Source of the DNA: an uncultured Oscillospiraceae bacterium
GTDB lineage: Bacteria; Bacillota; Clostridia; Oscillospirales; Ruminococcaceae
Assembly: GCA_900552945.1 (NCBI GenBank)
Contig: USBI01000002.1
Coordinates: 1-64,000, forward strand
Direction: 5' to 3'
DNA length: 64,000 bases
This document shows, piece after piece, positions 34,830-43,524 of the stretch (position 1 is its first letter; each line of letters starts with the position of its first letter). The notes beneath the pieces are model-generated. The model saw nothing but the letters and a program-made list of their open reading frames with translations. It had not been told where the DNA came from and did not search any database. The position numbers and the translations under genes are program-made.

Positions 34830-36227
34830 TTATATCTGATGTCGAATTTCAGCCCGTTCACGGTCAGCGATTCGAGCAAGCTCCGGATTCTTTTCCACCT
34901 CTGTCTGCCAAAGTTCATCCGCTTTCTTTTTCCAACATTCAGCGTATTCGCAGGTTTTGGAGCAAAGGTGTTCCACGCTTTCAGGAGACATGGGGTCTGT
35001 GGAGTGCGCTCCGGTTTCCTTTACCATCTTTTGAATCATTTCGGGGTTTTCGAGCATCGGGCAGGGACGAAGCATATTGTCATTAAACGGCATATTGTCA
35101 TGATAAGCCATAAAAATTGGGCTTTGCAGAGCATCTAACAGGCTACATTCTCGAATGTTGGCATTTGAATAATGGATGAATACGCAGGGATCAACATCGC
35201 CGTTGGCGTTGATATGCAAATAGCGTCTGCCCCCTGCAATGCAACCACCCACAAATTCAGCATCGTTTTGGAAGTCCATCGCAAACAGGGGCTTTTCTGC
35301 ACGAAGTTGGCGAATACGACGATATACATATTCGCGTTGTTCGGGGTTCGGCAGCAGTTCGGGTGCCGCATCGTTTCCTACGGGCATATAGTGAAAATAC
35401 CAAATGAAATATGCGCCCATATCTATCAGGCTCTGGATATATTCATCCGAGGTGATAGACTTGTAGTTCACACTGGTATAGCAAGAGGAAATGCCATAAA
35501 TCAATTTGCGATCACGGAGAAGCTGCATAGCTTTTTGTGCCTTTTTATAAACACCGTTGCCTCTACGAGAATCTGTATCTGCTTCATTTCCTTCAAGGGA
35601 AATGGCGGGGATGAAATTTTTTACACGAAGCATTTCATCTGCAAATTTTTCATCAATCAGCGTTCCGTTCGTGAAAGAAAGGAAAATACAGTCATCATGT
35701 TTTTCGCATAGGCGAATCAGATCCTTCTTGCGAACCAACGGTTCTCCGCCTGTGTAAATATAAAAATAAACGCCCAGTTCCTTGCCCTGTTCTATGATGC
35801 TGTCAATCTCATCATATGAAAGGTTTAGACGATTCCCATATTCTGCTGCCCAACAACCGGTGCAATGGAGATTACAAGCGCTGGTGGGGTCTAAAAGAAT
35901 GGTCCAGGGGATATTGCAGCCGTACTTTTCACGATTTTCTTCCTGCTTGGGCCAACCAATCAAATTTTCGTTAATAAAGAAATTGACGACAGCCGTTGTC
36001 AGGACTTCCTGATCAACATTTTGCATCATATGACGGATAAATCCATAGTAAGGATCGCTTGGATCTTCAATTGCATGACGGATGAGCTTACGCTGCGTCA
36101 CATAGTTATCTCCGCTGAATTTATCTGCCCAATCCATCAGGGTTCGCAGATTTTTTTCGGGGTCTTTATACAAATACTTCACGGATTGTTCAATACCCAA
36201 TTTTTTGATTGTCGCTGAAATCTTCAT
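34830..36227 (-). CDS. Radical SAM protein with SPASM-like C-terminus
   Basis: 465 residues. C118-x3-C122-x2-C125 (CNLHCTGC) binds the 4Fe-4S cluster, YIYTGGEPL is the SAM-binding GGE segment, and AISLEGNEADTDSRRG follows. The C-terminal half has further cysteines (GGCIAGGRRY, DPCVFIHYSN, RPCPML, SKTCEYAECW), consistent with auxiliary clusters. The 100-residue N-terminal extension (IEQSVKYLYKDPEKNLRTL) is unusual. The substrate is unknown. It is followed by metK, which would supply SAM, and preceded by a palindromic operator candidate. SD AGGGGAAAAC. Confidence 0.88.
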   Translation of the reverse strand: MKISATIKKLGIEQSVKYLYKDPEKNLRTLMDWADKFSGDNYVTQRKLIRHAIEDPSDPYYGFIRHMMQNVDQEVLTTAVVNFFINENLIGWPKQEENREKYGCNIPWTILLDPTSACNLHCTGCWAAEYGNRLNLSYDEIDSIIEQGKELGVYFYIYTGGEPLVRKKDLIRLCEKHDDCIFLSFTNGTLIDEKFADEMLRVKNFIPAISLEGNEADTDSRRGNGVYKKAQKAMQLLRDRKLIYGISSCYTSVNYKSITSDEYIQSLIDMGAYFIWYFHYMPVGNDAAPELLPNPEQREYVYRRIRQLRAEKPLFAMDFQNDAEFVGGCIAGGRRYLHINANGDVDPCVFIHYSNANIRECSLLDALQSPIFMAYHDNMPFNDNMLRPCPMLENPEMIQKMVKETGAHSTDPMSPESVEHLCSKTCEYAECWKKKADELWQTEVEKNPELARIADRERAEIRHQI

Positions 36228-36254
36228 TTTGTTTTCCCCTATCTTAGTGTTATT

Positions 36255-36275
36255 CAGCTCATTTAATATGAGCTG
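36255..36275 (-). promoter_or_regulatory. Palindromic operator candidate ahead of the radical SAM gene
   Basis: CAGCTCAT (36255-36262) and ATGAGCTG (36268-36275) form a perfect 8-bp palindrome, located just downstream of a TATAAT box on the minus strand. The size suits a TetR-family dimer. Which of the local regulators binds is not known. Confidence 0.55.
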
Positions 36276-36322
36276 TAACTACATTATAAATGCTTGAAAA
36301 ACAGAAGAACACTGTCAAAAAA

Positions 36323-36352
36323 GACGGATTCTCCGATTTCGGAGAATCCGTC
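36323..36352 (-). terminator. Terminator after the YhgE-like gene
   Basis: GACGGATTCTCCGA (36323-36336) pairs perfectly over 14 bp with TCGGAGAATCCGTC (36339-36352), followed on the minus strand by TTTTTT. It separates the MMPL operon from the radical SAM/metK operon. Confidence 0.9.
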
Positions 36353-36414
36353 GAAATTGCTCGATTTTGAGGAAAATCGAGAATGTGTGCAAAAGTTTTA
36401 TTGCACCAACAGAT

Positions 36415-38625
36415 TTATCCGATGGAATCTGTGCGATAAATGAATTTTACCTGACCGTCCATATCCTCGCTTGCGCCTGCAAAATTCTTATAGTGCAGGG
36501 ACACATCTCTTGTCGCACGAAATCTTGTCAAAAGCCCGTCGAGATCGCCGTCCACCGCATCCACCAGCTTTTGAATTCCTTTTTCGTTAAATTCTTTCAA
36601 TCCATCGGAAAGCTGCATGGCGCCGTCACGAAGCTGGGTGATTCCGTCCACCAAGGCCGGCGTTCCGTTTTTCAGTGTAAGAATCCCATCGTAAAGCTGC
36701 GAAGCTCCGGCAGCAAGCTCGGAAGTGCCGGCCTTCAAGTCATCCGTTCCGGCTTTCAGCGTCCCCGCTCCCGCAGCGGCATCTGCTACGCCAGCCGTAT
36801 AGCTTTGCAGGCCGAGATAAAAGGCATTATAACTGTCAAGGGAGGATTTGAGTGCAATGACCGATTTTGCGCCCTCCGCAGCGGCGGCAAGCTGTGCCTG
36901 CACTGTGTCAGAAGCCATTTGTTCCGAGATAATCTTCTGAATCTGCAGCTCTGTCTGCTGTGCGATCGTCTGCTTTATGGCGTCGCTTTGCATTTGTTCG
37001 CTCACATTTGCGGCAATGGTATCCTGAATCGGCCCAGTTGCCATTTGCCCATCTACCCCCGCCTGAATCTGCTGGAGTATCTGCTCGGACTGCATTTGCT
37101 GTTCTATCGCAGCCTCGATTTTTCCCTGTGTTTCCGCATCTACCTGACCGGCAGCAACAGCGGCATCATAAGACGCTTTATCCATATGTAAAACAGACTG
37201 AATGACCTGCTCTGCTACAGTATTCCGAACGACTTCGGTCACCTGCAATGTCACTTCCTCTTTGACAGCTGCTGTGACCTGTGCGGTGACTTCCTCCTGA
37301 ACGGCTGCCGTGACCTGCTGTGTAATCACGTCTCTCTGTGCTTCCACGGCTGCTGTTACTTGGTTCAGTGCCTGCTCATATACGGCGTTTTCGTCCAGCG
37401 ACGCAATAACCCCGTTCAAAACTTCTGCATAATTTCCGGTTGTCAGGGTCGGGACGTCCAGTCCTGCAGCTGCAAGCTGGGTGTTCGCCGTGGAGAGCAG
37501 CGTATCAAACACCTGCTTGGCCCCGCCGTTTAAGGTGTCGTTGTTTGACGCAAGGGTATTCAGTCCTTCGCTTAACTGCGTAGCTCCGCTTTGAAGTTCG
37601 GCTGCTCCTGCATCCAGACTGCCAGCCCCGTTTTTGAGGCTCTCCGCTCCGGCAGCAAGCTGATCGATTCCCTCCACCAGTTCATCCGATTTCGCAAGCA
37701 ATGTAGTAAGCCCATCATAAAGCTGCGAAGAACCATCCAAAAGCTGATCCATGGCGCTTGTCAGTTCCTCCATGGAGGCGCTAAGTTCTGAGATGGAATC
37801 AAAGCCATCCGCATCCAGTTCGCTGAAAAGCTCATTTGTAGCAAGCGTCACCGTCATATCGAGCCGGAAGCTACTTACATCAGCGGTGATCTCCACATAA
37901 TCTGGAATTTCCAATTTGTCTTTGGAAATCGCAAGATTTTCCTGCAGACCGGGGAATGCAATCCCGATTACAGCGGTGCGGCTTCCGTCATTGATCAGTT
38001 TCCCGTTGGTCACTTCTACATTCGTAAACACATCGTCAGGGAGCAATGCGCCGGTCAGCATGGCAAACGGGACATATATCTTCTCTTGCTTGCCATCGAT
38101 CTCTACGGTTTCGTACTGCTTATTTTGATAGTCAAAGCGGATGGTCACCCGGCCGCTTTTTCCGACCAAATCGTCTGCCGAGATGGGCTTTCCATCCAGC
38201 TTGTAGGAAACGGAAAGGTCAACCGGAAGTTCTTTTTCGATGTTTCCCTGATAGTAAATGTCATTGCCCTGGGCGTCCCATACACGCATATTGTCGCCGT
38301 TCATGGTGTATGTTTCATCACCCTTGACATTTTCCACATTCGTCAGTTCGGATTTATCGTTCACCGCAGCATTGCCGAGGGAGTTCTTGATCCAATCGCT
38401 GACAATGATTTTCTGAACGGAGCCGTCCGCTCCGGCAAGAACATACACGGTTTCATCCTTGGAGATGCCGGTATTGTCTGAAATGTTTGCGGCTTTTGGC
38501 GCTTCCTGCTTTTCTTCCCCTTTATTGCCGGTAAAACTTAAGGCAAAAGCAGTTGTGGCAATTCCTCCTACTGCGAGAAGGGCGCAAAGGCAAAGCGCAA
38601 TGATTTTCGTCGAAGACTTTTTCAT
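36415..38625 (-). CDS. YhgE/Pip-like secreted coiled-coil protein partner of MMPL
   Basis: 736 residues. An N-terminal signal/anchor (IIALCLCALLAVGGIATTAFA) precedes a beta-rich domain (about 60-280). Long Ala/Gly/Leu coiled-coil repeats such as AAELQSGATQLSEGLNTLA follow, and a second series (ATGPIQDTIAANVSEQM) lies near 520-600. The repeats resemble YhgE/Pip envelope proteins, but the C-terminal membrane helices of that family are missing. It overlaps the MMPL gene by 4 bases, so the two are co-translated and likely form an envelope complex. ATG 38625 follows GGAGGTAC. Confidence 0.85.
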   Translation of the reverse strand: MKKSSTKIIALCLCALLAVGGIATTAFALSFTGNKGEEKQEAPKAANISDNTGISKDETVYVLAGADGSVQKIIVSDWIKNSLGNAAVNDKSELTNVENVKGDETYTMNGDNMRVWDAQGNDIYYQGNIEKELPVDLSVSYKLDGKPISADDLVGKSGRVTIRFDYQNKQYETVEIDGKQEKIYVPFAMLTGALLPDDVFTNVEVTNGKLINDGSRTAVIGIAFPGLQENLAISKDKLEIPDYVEITADVSSFRLDMTVTLATNELFSELDADGFDSISELSASMEELTSAMDQLLDGSSQLYDGLTTLLAKSDELVEGIDQLAAGAESLKNGAGSLDAGAAELQSGATQLSEGLNTLASNNDTLNGGAKQVFDTLLSTANTQLAAAGLDVPTLTTGNYAEVLNGVIASLDENAVYEQALNQVTAAVEAQRDVITQQVTAAVQEEVTAQVTAAVKEEVTLQVTEVVRNTVAEQVIQSVLHMDKASYDAAVAAGQVDAETQGKIEAAIEQQMQSEQILQQIQAGVDGQMATGPIQDTIAANVSEQMQSDAIKQTIAQQTELQIQKIISEQMASDTVQAQLAAAAEGAKSVIALKSSLDSYNAFYLGLQSYTAGVADAAAGAGTLKAGTDDLKAGTSELAAGASQLYDGILTLKNGTPALVDGITQLRDGAMQLSDGLKEFNEKGIQKLVDAVDGDLDGLLTRFRATRDVSLHYKNFAGASEDMDGQVKFIYRTDSIG

Positions 38626-40718
38626 TTCAAAAGTACCTCCTGTTCGGTTTTTCTTTTCTGTTTCATCCCCAGCGTGGTTACGCAAATGACCTTATCCAGC
38701 AGAAGCAGAAGCGCCGGAAGGATCAAAATAACACAGAGCATACTGATGACAGCGCCACGGGCAAGCAGCATACAAATCGAGCTGATCATATCGATTTTTG
38801 AGTAGAGCGCTACGCCGAAGGTGGCGGCAAACAATCCGAAGCCCGAAACCAGGATGGACGGGATGGATGTAGTCAGCGCAATTCTCACGGCCTCCTTTTT
38901 GTCCTGACCGCGGATTCGCTCGGATTTGTACCGTGTCGTCATCAAAATGGCGTAGTCCACAGTCGCGCCAAGTTGGATGGTGCTGATGCAGATGGGCGCG
39001 ATAAACGGCAGGCTTTGCCCTAAGTAATGGGGCAGACCGAGGTTAATAAAAATCGCCAGTTCAATGACCGAAATTAGAATAAACGGTAAAGAAGCACTGC
39101 GTTCCACTAAGGCAATGATGAGAAAGATCGCAACGATCGAAATTGCATTGACGACCTCAAAATCGCGGGAAGTCACGTCGATCATATCCTTCATGCAGGG
39201 CGCTTCTCCGATGAGCATTCCTGTCGGATCGTATTTTTTCAGGATGGTATTCAGGGATTCGATCTGTGCGCCGACTTCATCGCTCGCTACGGGATATTCT
39301 GAGTTTAAGAGCAGCAGTTCCCATTTGTCGCTCTTCAAAAGCCCGGTGATCGATTCCGGCAGGACTTCCTCCGGCACACGAGGGCCGATCACCGATTCCA
39401 GTCCCAGCACATATTTTACGCCGTCCACTTGTTCCATTTCCTTCATCATGTCCCGAACGGATTTGGGTGAAAGATTTTTGTCAACAAGGAGCATATGCGT
39501 CGAGGCAATGTCAAAATCCTCCGACAGCTTGCTGTTTGCGATCACATATTCCATGTCATCCGGCAGGGACTTTGCCAGATTGTAGTATGTCTCGTTGTTG
39601 GTTTGGTTGTATCCGTAAAGGGCAGGCGGGATCAACAGTACAAACAGGCAGAGAAAAACCGGGAAAGCCTTCACCGTACCCTTGGCAAAGCGGCGCATAT
39701 TTGGGATCAGCGACCTGTGTTTTGCCTTTTGCAGTGGCTTATCCAGTACGAGAATCAAGGCCGGCAGCACAGTCACACAACCAATCACGCCTAAAATAAC
39801 GCCTTTCGCCATCACAATGCCGAGGTCGCGGCCGAGGGTAAAGGACATGAAGCAAAGGGCGATAAACCCGGCAACAGTCGTGGCGGAGCTGCCGACGATG
39901 GAGGTCAGCGTTTCCCGAATGGCGTTCGCCATAGCTTCTTTGCGGTCATCGTGTTTCGTCAGCTGCTCGTTGTAGCTGTGCCAGAGGAAGATGGAATAAT
40001 CCATCGTCACGGCCAGCTGTAAAACGGCGGAAAGCGCCTTTGTGATATAGGAAATCTCCCCAAGGAAATAATTGCTCCCCAAATTGATGAGGATCATCAT
40101 GCCGATGCTCAAAAGAAAGACAAACGGCGTCAGCCAGTTGTCCAGCAGAAGGAGCATCACAACCAACGCCAGTGCCACGGCGATTCCCACATAGATGGGT
40201 TCCTCCCGTTCGCACAGATCCTTGAGGTCTACCACCATGGCCGTAAGTCCCGACAGGAAACACTGCTTTCCGGCGATCCCGCGAATCTGACGTACCGCAT
40301 CCATGGTGACGTCGGCAGAGGTAGAGCTGTCGAAGAACACGGCCATCATGGTGGCGTTTTCCGTGTTGAATTCGTGATAGAGCTTGTCGGGCAGCAGTTC
40401 CATCGGGACGGAAATATCCGCGATGGAATCATACCATAGGACGGTATCCACATGATCGACCTGCTTGATCTGCTCTTTCAGCGCCGCCACATCCTTATTC
40501 GGCATATCCTCCACAATGAGGAATGCGAAGGCCCCCTTGTCAAAGTCCTCCATCAGCTCGTTTTGGCCGATGACGGTTTCCATATCCTCCGGCAGATAGG
40601 TCAGCATATCATAGTTAATGCGTGTCCCGATCATTCCCAAGACCGAAGGGATCAGGAGAACAAGGGTTAAGATCAGGATCGGGATACGGTATTTTACGAC
40701 CGCTTTTGAAAAACGCAT
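38622..40718 (-). CDS. MMPL/RND-family transporter
   Basis: 698 residues with twelve predicted helices in two six-helix blocks separated by extracytoplasmic domains. Each begins with a single helix and a loop containing the porter domain (LPEDMETVIGQNELMEDFDKG in the first). SSD-like helices VTMDYSIFLWH and GATVDYAILMTTR carry the proton-relay Asp-Tyr pair of MmpL proteins. It should export lipids or other hydrophobic molecules at the expense of the proton gradient. The preferred start is ATG 40718; a GTG at 40727 overlaps the HdeD gene. The downstream coiled-coil partner overlaps by 4 bases. Confidence 0.93.
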   Translation of the reverse strand: MRFSKAVVKYRIPILILTLVLLIPSVLGMIGTRINYDMLTYLPEDMETVIGQNELMEDFDKGAFAFLIVEDMPNKDVAALKEQIKQVDHVDTVLWYDSIADISVPMELLPDKLYHEFNTENATMMAVFFDSSTSADVTMDAVRQIRGIAGKQCFLSGLTAMVVDLKDLCEREEPIYVGIAVALALVVMLLLLDNWLTPFVFLLSIGMMILINLGSNYFLGEISYITKALSAVLQLAVTMDYSIFLWHSYNEQLTKHDDRKEAMANAIRETLTSIVGSSATTVAGFIALCFMSFTLGRDLGIVMAKGVILGVIGCVTVLPALILVLDKPLQKAKHRSLIPNMRRFAKGTVKAFPVFLCLFVLLIPPALYGYNQTNNETYYNLAKSLPDDMEYVIANSKLSEDFDIASTHMLLVDKNLSPKSVRDMMKEMEQVDGVKYVLGLESVIGPRVPEEVLPESITGLLKSDKWELLLLNSEYPVASDEVGAQIESLNTILKKYDPTGMLIGEAPCMKDMIDVTSRDFEVVNAISIVAIFLIIALVERSASLPFILISVIELAIFINLGLPHYLGQSLPFIAPICISTIQLGATVDYAILMTTRYKSERIRGQDKKEAVRIALTTSIPSILVSGFGLFAATFGVALYSKIDMISSICMLLARGAVISMLCVILILPALLLLLDKVICVTTLGMKQKRKTEQEVLLK

Positions 40719-40723
40719 GGCAC

Positions 40724-41332
40724 TCACCTTTCCTTTCCGTCAATTTCAAATGCGTCCACTTCAATGACATCCGGAAATTGATCCTTGATGATCAAGACTG
40801 TACTGATCACCGTATACAGATTCAAAACGCCCTCCGAAAGAAGCGTAAGTCCAAGGAATACCGACAGCGCTTGCGCTCCGATGACCGAATCAAAAATCAG
40901 GAACATGCCAAACACTCCGGTGATGATGGCAAGCGCTAAGATCAGCCACCAACTTTTAATGCCAAACTGCTTGGAATCCATGGCGATTCGAATTTTGAAC
41001 AGTCCGTCAAGCAAAATGGAAATCCCAAGGGCAACGCAGATAAATGCCATCAGGTTCTTGGGATTAAATAGAACGATCACGCCGAGGATCATCATCAGAA
41101 TCCCAAATTCCAGATCAAACTGGAATGCCAAACGGAACAGGTCTTTTGAAAAATACCCAATCAGCTTGACAATGCCAAATAGAATCATGGCGACCCCGAT
41201 GCAGACGCCGATGATCGACACCGAAAGCTCCGGCGCGGCAATAAACAGAATGCCTGCGGCGCAAAACAGGACAGACATGACGATATATCCGATCTTCGCG
41301 ATCCGCATTGGCGTTACAGAGCGCATCTTCAT
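40724..41332 (-). CDS. HdeD-like DUF308 membrane protein
   Basis: 202 residues with six short membrane helices in the HdeD/DUF308 pattern. IGYIVMSVLFCAAGILFIAAPELS begins it, and ALGISILLDGLFKIRIAMDSK with IITGVFGMFLIFDS are the repeated unit. HdeD proteins support acid or membrane stress tolerance in enterobacteria; the function here is not known. The start ATG 41332 follows AAAGGAGG. It is the first gene of the operon with MMPL and the YhgE-like protein. Confidence 0.87.
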   Translation of the reverse strand: MKMRSVTPMRIAKIGYIVMSVLFCAAGILFIAAPELSVSIIGVCIGVAMILFGIVKLIGYFSKDLFRLAFQFDLEFGILMMILGVIVLFNPKNLMAFICVALGISILLDGLFKIRIAMDSKQFGIKSWWLILALAIITGVFGMFLIFDSVIGAQALSVFLGLTLLSEGVLNLYTVISTVLIIKDQFPDVIEVDAFEIDGKER

Positions 41333-41404
41333 AAAAGCAAGCCTCCTTTGCTCGTTTGTCTCTATTGTAATCAAGCTGTTTTGTTTTGCATACAGGCACA
41401 AAAA

Positions 41405-41433
41405 GTCCCGTGTCCGAGAATCAGACACGGGAC
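41405..41433 (-). terminator. Terminator after the second TetR gene
   Basis: GTCCCGTGTC (41405-41414) pairs with GACACGGGAC (41424-41433); the minus strand runs into TTTTT. It separates the regulators from the HdeD-MMPL operon. Confidence 0.88.
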
Positions 41434-41459
41434 ATAAAATGACTGATTTTTAGATCTCC

Positions 41460-42017
41460 CTATTCTTCCACACAGCACAGAATCATCTCTTCGATCATTC
41501 CTTTTTTGATTTTCACGAGGCGTGAAAGCATACTCCGAATATCATCGTTCATATCGTTTTTCAGCCATCTGGAAAAGATGCCGAAAGCGAGGCCGGACAG
41601 ATACTCTTTTACGATGAAAATGTCGTTTTCCCGAACACTTTTGCCTTGCAGGACAGACGAAACGTAGGCATTGATCGTATGATCGCAGACTTTCCATAAG
41701 TACATCTCATAGATTTCCCGGTTTGCCGAGTGATAAATATGCAGCACCGCACGCTTTTTCGTAAGCGCAAGCGTGATCGCTGCATCCAGACAGTCCTCGA
41801 ATTTTTCAATGGTAGGATAGGACTGAATCATCTGTTCTGCGTCATCCTCGACAATACTTTCAATGAGTTTCGGCATATCCTCGAAGTAATAGTAAAAAGT
41901 GTTGCGATTGATGCCGCAGTCCGCCACAATATCCTTCACCGTGATTTTGGATAGAGGCCGTTCCATCAGTAATTTCAGAAAGGACTCTTGAATTGCTTTT
42001 TTCGTAAAGTTAGCCAT
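41460..42017 (-). CDS. TetR/AcrR-family regulator of the MMPL region
   Basis: 185 residues. The DNA-binding domain reads SKITVKDIVADCGINRNTFYYYFEDMPKL (about 23-51). The C-terminal helix bundle is of the TetR_C_8 type (YLSGLAFGIFSRWLKNDM). It is close to the TetR beside oleate hydratase in sequence layout. It is located between the HdeD-MMPL operon and the second TetR. Control of the lipid transporter is likely but unproven. ATG 42017 has GGCAGGAG. Confidence 0.9.
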   Translation of the reverse strand: MANFTKKAIQESFLKLLMERPLSKITVKDIVADCGINRNTFYYYFEDMPKLIESIVEDDAEQMIQSYPTIEKFEDCLDAAITLALTKKRAVLHIYHSANREIYEMYLWKVCDHTINAYVSSVLQGKSVRENDIFIVKEYLSGLAFGIFSRWLKNDMNDDIRSMLSRLVKIKKGMIEEMILCCVEE

Positions 42018-42068
42018 TTTGTATCTCCTGCCATTTCTTCTGCTACATCCTTAAATGTCTCAAGAATT

Positions 42069-42629
42069 TTAACTTTCTCCTAAAGAAATTTTCCTCTGGA
42101 CAAATTCCAGAACATCGTCAAAAATCGGCTTGATTTCGTCAACCTCTGTGTCGATATCACTTTTCATATCACTCCATATGAACTTTAGAATATAACCGGT
42201 CATAGCGTAGCAGTAGAAAGCGGAAATCTTCTTAATCTCTTTGTCCGAAATTGTTGCCTCTGTAGAGTGGTTCTTAATATATTCATAAAACATATCCTCT
42301 ACTGTTGTGAAAACAAATCGTTCCATCCACTCACGGGACACGGAATTGAAAATATGCCGAGTCGTTTTTGATTTATTTTGAATGTTATGGAGTAAAAATT
42401 TTAATCGATCCCAACCATCAATACTTGCAACATCTTTTTGATAGGACTCAAACCGTTGTAACGCCCACGATTCAAGCAAATCAAATATATCCTTGAAATG
42501 GTAATAAAACGTATTGGAACTGATCTCACATCTTGAGACCAGTGCAGATACGGTGATTTTACCAAAAGGGAACTCCTCCAGCATTTCTTCAAAAGTTTGC
42601 ATGATAATTTTTTCCGTATAATTTGCCAT
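42069..42629 (-). CDS. TetR/AcrR-family regulator
   Basis: 186 residues. The N-terminal domain reads GKITVSALVSRCEISSNTFYYHFKDIFDLLE, again the TetR_C_8-type architecture with YCYAMTGYILKFIWSD at the C-terminus. The start ATG 42629 is 5 bases past the ArsR stop, so it is co-transcribed with the ArsR gene. It is the third TetR of the island; three related copies suggest expansion by duplication or layered control of the membrane genes. Confidence 0.88.
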   Translation of the reverse strand: MANYTEKIIMQTFEEMLEEFPFGKITVSALVSRCEISSNTFYYHFKDIFDLLESWALQRFESYQKDVASIDGWDRLKFLLHNIQNKSKTTRHIFNSVSREWMERFVFTTVEDMFYEYIKNHSTEATISDKEIKKISAFYCYAMTGYILKFIWSDMKSDIDTEVDEIKPIFDDVLEFVQRKISLGES

Positions 42630-42633
42630 AACA

Positions 42634-43005
42634 TTATCTTCCTTTTTCAAATAGAGATTCTTCGTTCTGTGCCGCATTTTCCTGAATGATACACTTTGCC
42701 TTTTCAAGAAGTTCAATCAGCATAGTAATCATTGTGCACTCGCTGTCAAAAGAATAATAGGTGTATTTTCCTTTTTTTCGACATAGTATAATTCCCGCAT
42801 CCCGGAGAATCTGCATATGATGTGAAACGGCAGGGCGGGTAAGGCTCGTCTTTTCCGCCAGATCCACAACCCGCACCCAAGTTCGATTTTCCGTCAGCAT
42901 GAGAAAGAGAAGTTTTTGGCGGACTTCATCTCCAAGTGAGGTCAACAGTTTCTGATAGGTATGAAATTCTCGTTCAAGTTCTAAAACCATAGCTGATTGA
43001 TTCAT
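42634..43005 (-). CDS. ArsR-family winged-helix regulator
   Basis: 123 residues. The winged helix reads TWVRVVDLAEKTSLTRPAVSHH, then MQILRDAGIILCRKKGKYTYYSF (about 43-90). No CxC metal motif (ELCVCDL) is seen, so it is probably not a metal sensor; a redox or lipid-type signal is possible. The start ATG 43005 follows CAGGAGGGATACT. A strong promoter and a perfect operator palindrome (43027-43046) overlap its start, suggesting autorepression. It is the leading gene of the regulator block. Confidence 0.9.
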   Translation of the reverse strand: MNQSAMVLELEREFHTYQKLLTSLGDEVRQKLLFLMLTENRTWVRVVDLAEKTSLTRPAVSHHMQILRDAGIILCRKKGKYTYYSFDSECTMITMLIELLEKAKCIIQENAAQNEESLFEKGR

Positions 43006-43026
43006 AGTATCCCTCCTGGCAGAAAC

Positions 43027-43075
43027 ATGATTATCTGTTTAATCATATTATACTACTTTTTTCGGCAAAAATCAA
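43027..43075 (-). promoter_or_regulatory. ArsR promoter and operator palindrome
   Basis: TTGATT (43075-43070) and TATAAT (43052-43047) are spaced by 17 bases on the minus strand. Directly beyond the -10 box, ATGATTA (43027-43033) and TAATCAT (43040-43046) form a perfect 7-bp inverted repeat with 6 bases between. Placement right at the transcription start fits repression by the ArsR protein. Confidence 0.75.
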
Positions 43076-43204
43076 GAGTTGTACTGCAACGGAGGATTTT
43101 TCTGCAACCGAAAGCGTCTCTTTCTATCTATTTACCCTATCATCTTTCTTTTCTGCCGTAATCATTTTTCGGGTGGGAGGTTCACTTCACCCGGCATCAT
43201 GAAA

Positions 43205-43255
43205 GGTGCCACCTGTCAGCCAAAGGGCGCAGTTTTCCCTTGGCGGAGGTGACAC
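43205..43255 (-). terminator. Boundary hairpin at the end of the conjugation operon
   Basis: GGTGCCACCT...GCCAAAGGG pairs with CCCTTGGC...AGGTGACAC with a few mismatches, 8 bases beyond the stop of the last conjugation-module gene. It may terminate the long conjugation transcript ahead of the cargo. Confidence 0.6.
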
Positions 43256-43263
43256 TTTTTTGC

Positions 43264-43524
43264 CTATTCTTTGCGTAGCTTGTAAAGCAGACTGCTCTTG
43301 CCGCCTTTGGTTCGGTATCGCTGCTCGGTTTCAATGAGTCCTGCATTACGCAGGTCGTGGAGCGCACGTCGGATGGTAGACTGCGACAGCTTCAGTTCGG
43401 CGGCGATGGTAGGGATCGCAGGCCAGCATTCTCCATCCTTGTTGGCTCGGTCAGAGAGATAAATATAAACGGATACCGCCCGGTGCGGCAGCTCGGAGCG
43501 GTACAAAAAATCAAGCCTGCGCAT
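43264..43524 (-). CDS. Small winged-helix DNA-binding protein
   Basis: 86 residues. PHRAVSVYIYLSDRANKDGECWPAIPTIAAEL then LSQSTIRRALHDLRNAGLIETEQRY form a GntR/replication-initiator-like winged helix. The N-terminal RRLDFLYRSELP resembles helix-turn-helix proteins found at this position in Tn1549-like elements. ATG 43524 follows CAGGAGG. It is the last gene of the conjugation operon and overlaps the coupling-protein stop by 14 bases. Possibly a regulator or replication factor of the excised circle. Confidence 0.8.
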   Translation of the reverse strand: MRRLDFLYRSELPHRAVSVYIYLSDRANKDGECWPAIPTIAAELKLSQSTIRRALHDLRNAGLIETEQRYRTKGGKSSLLYKLRKE

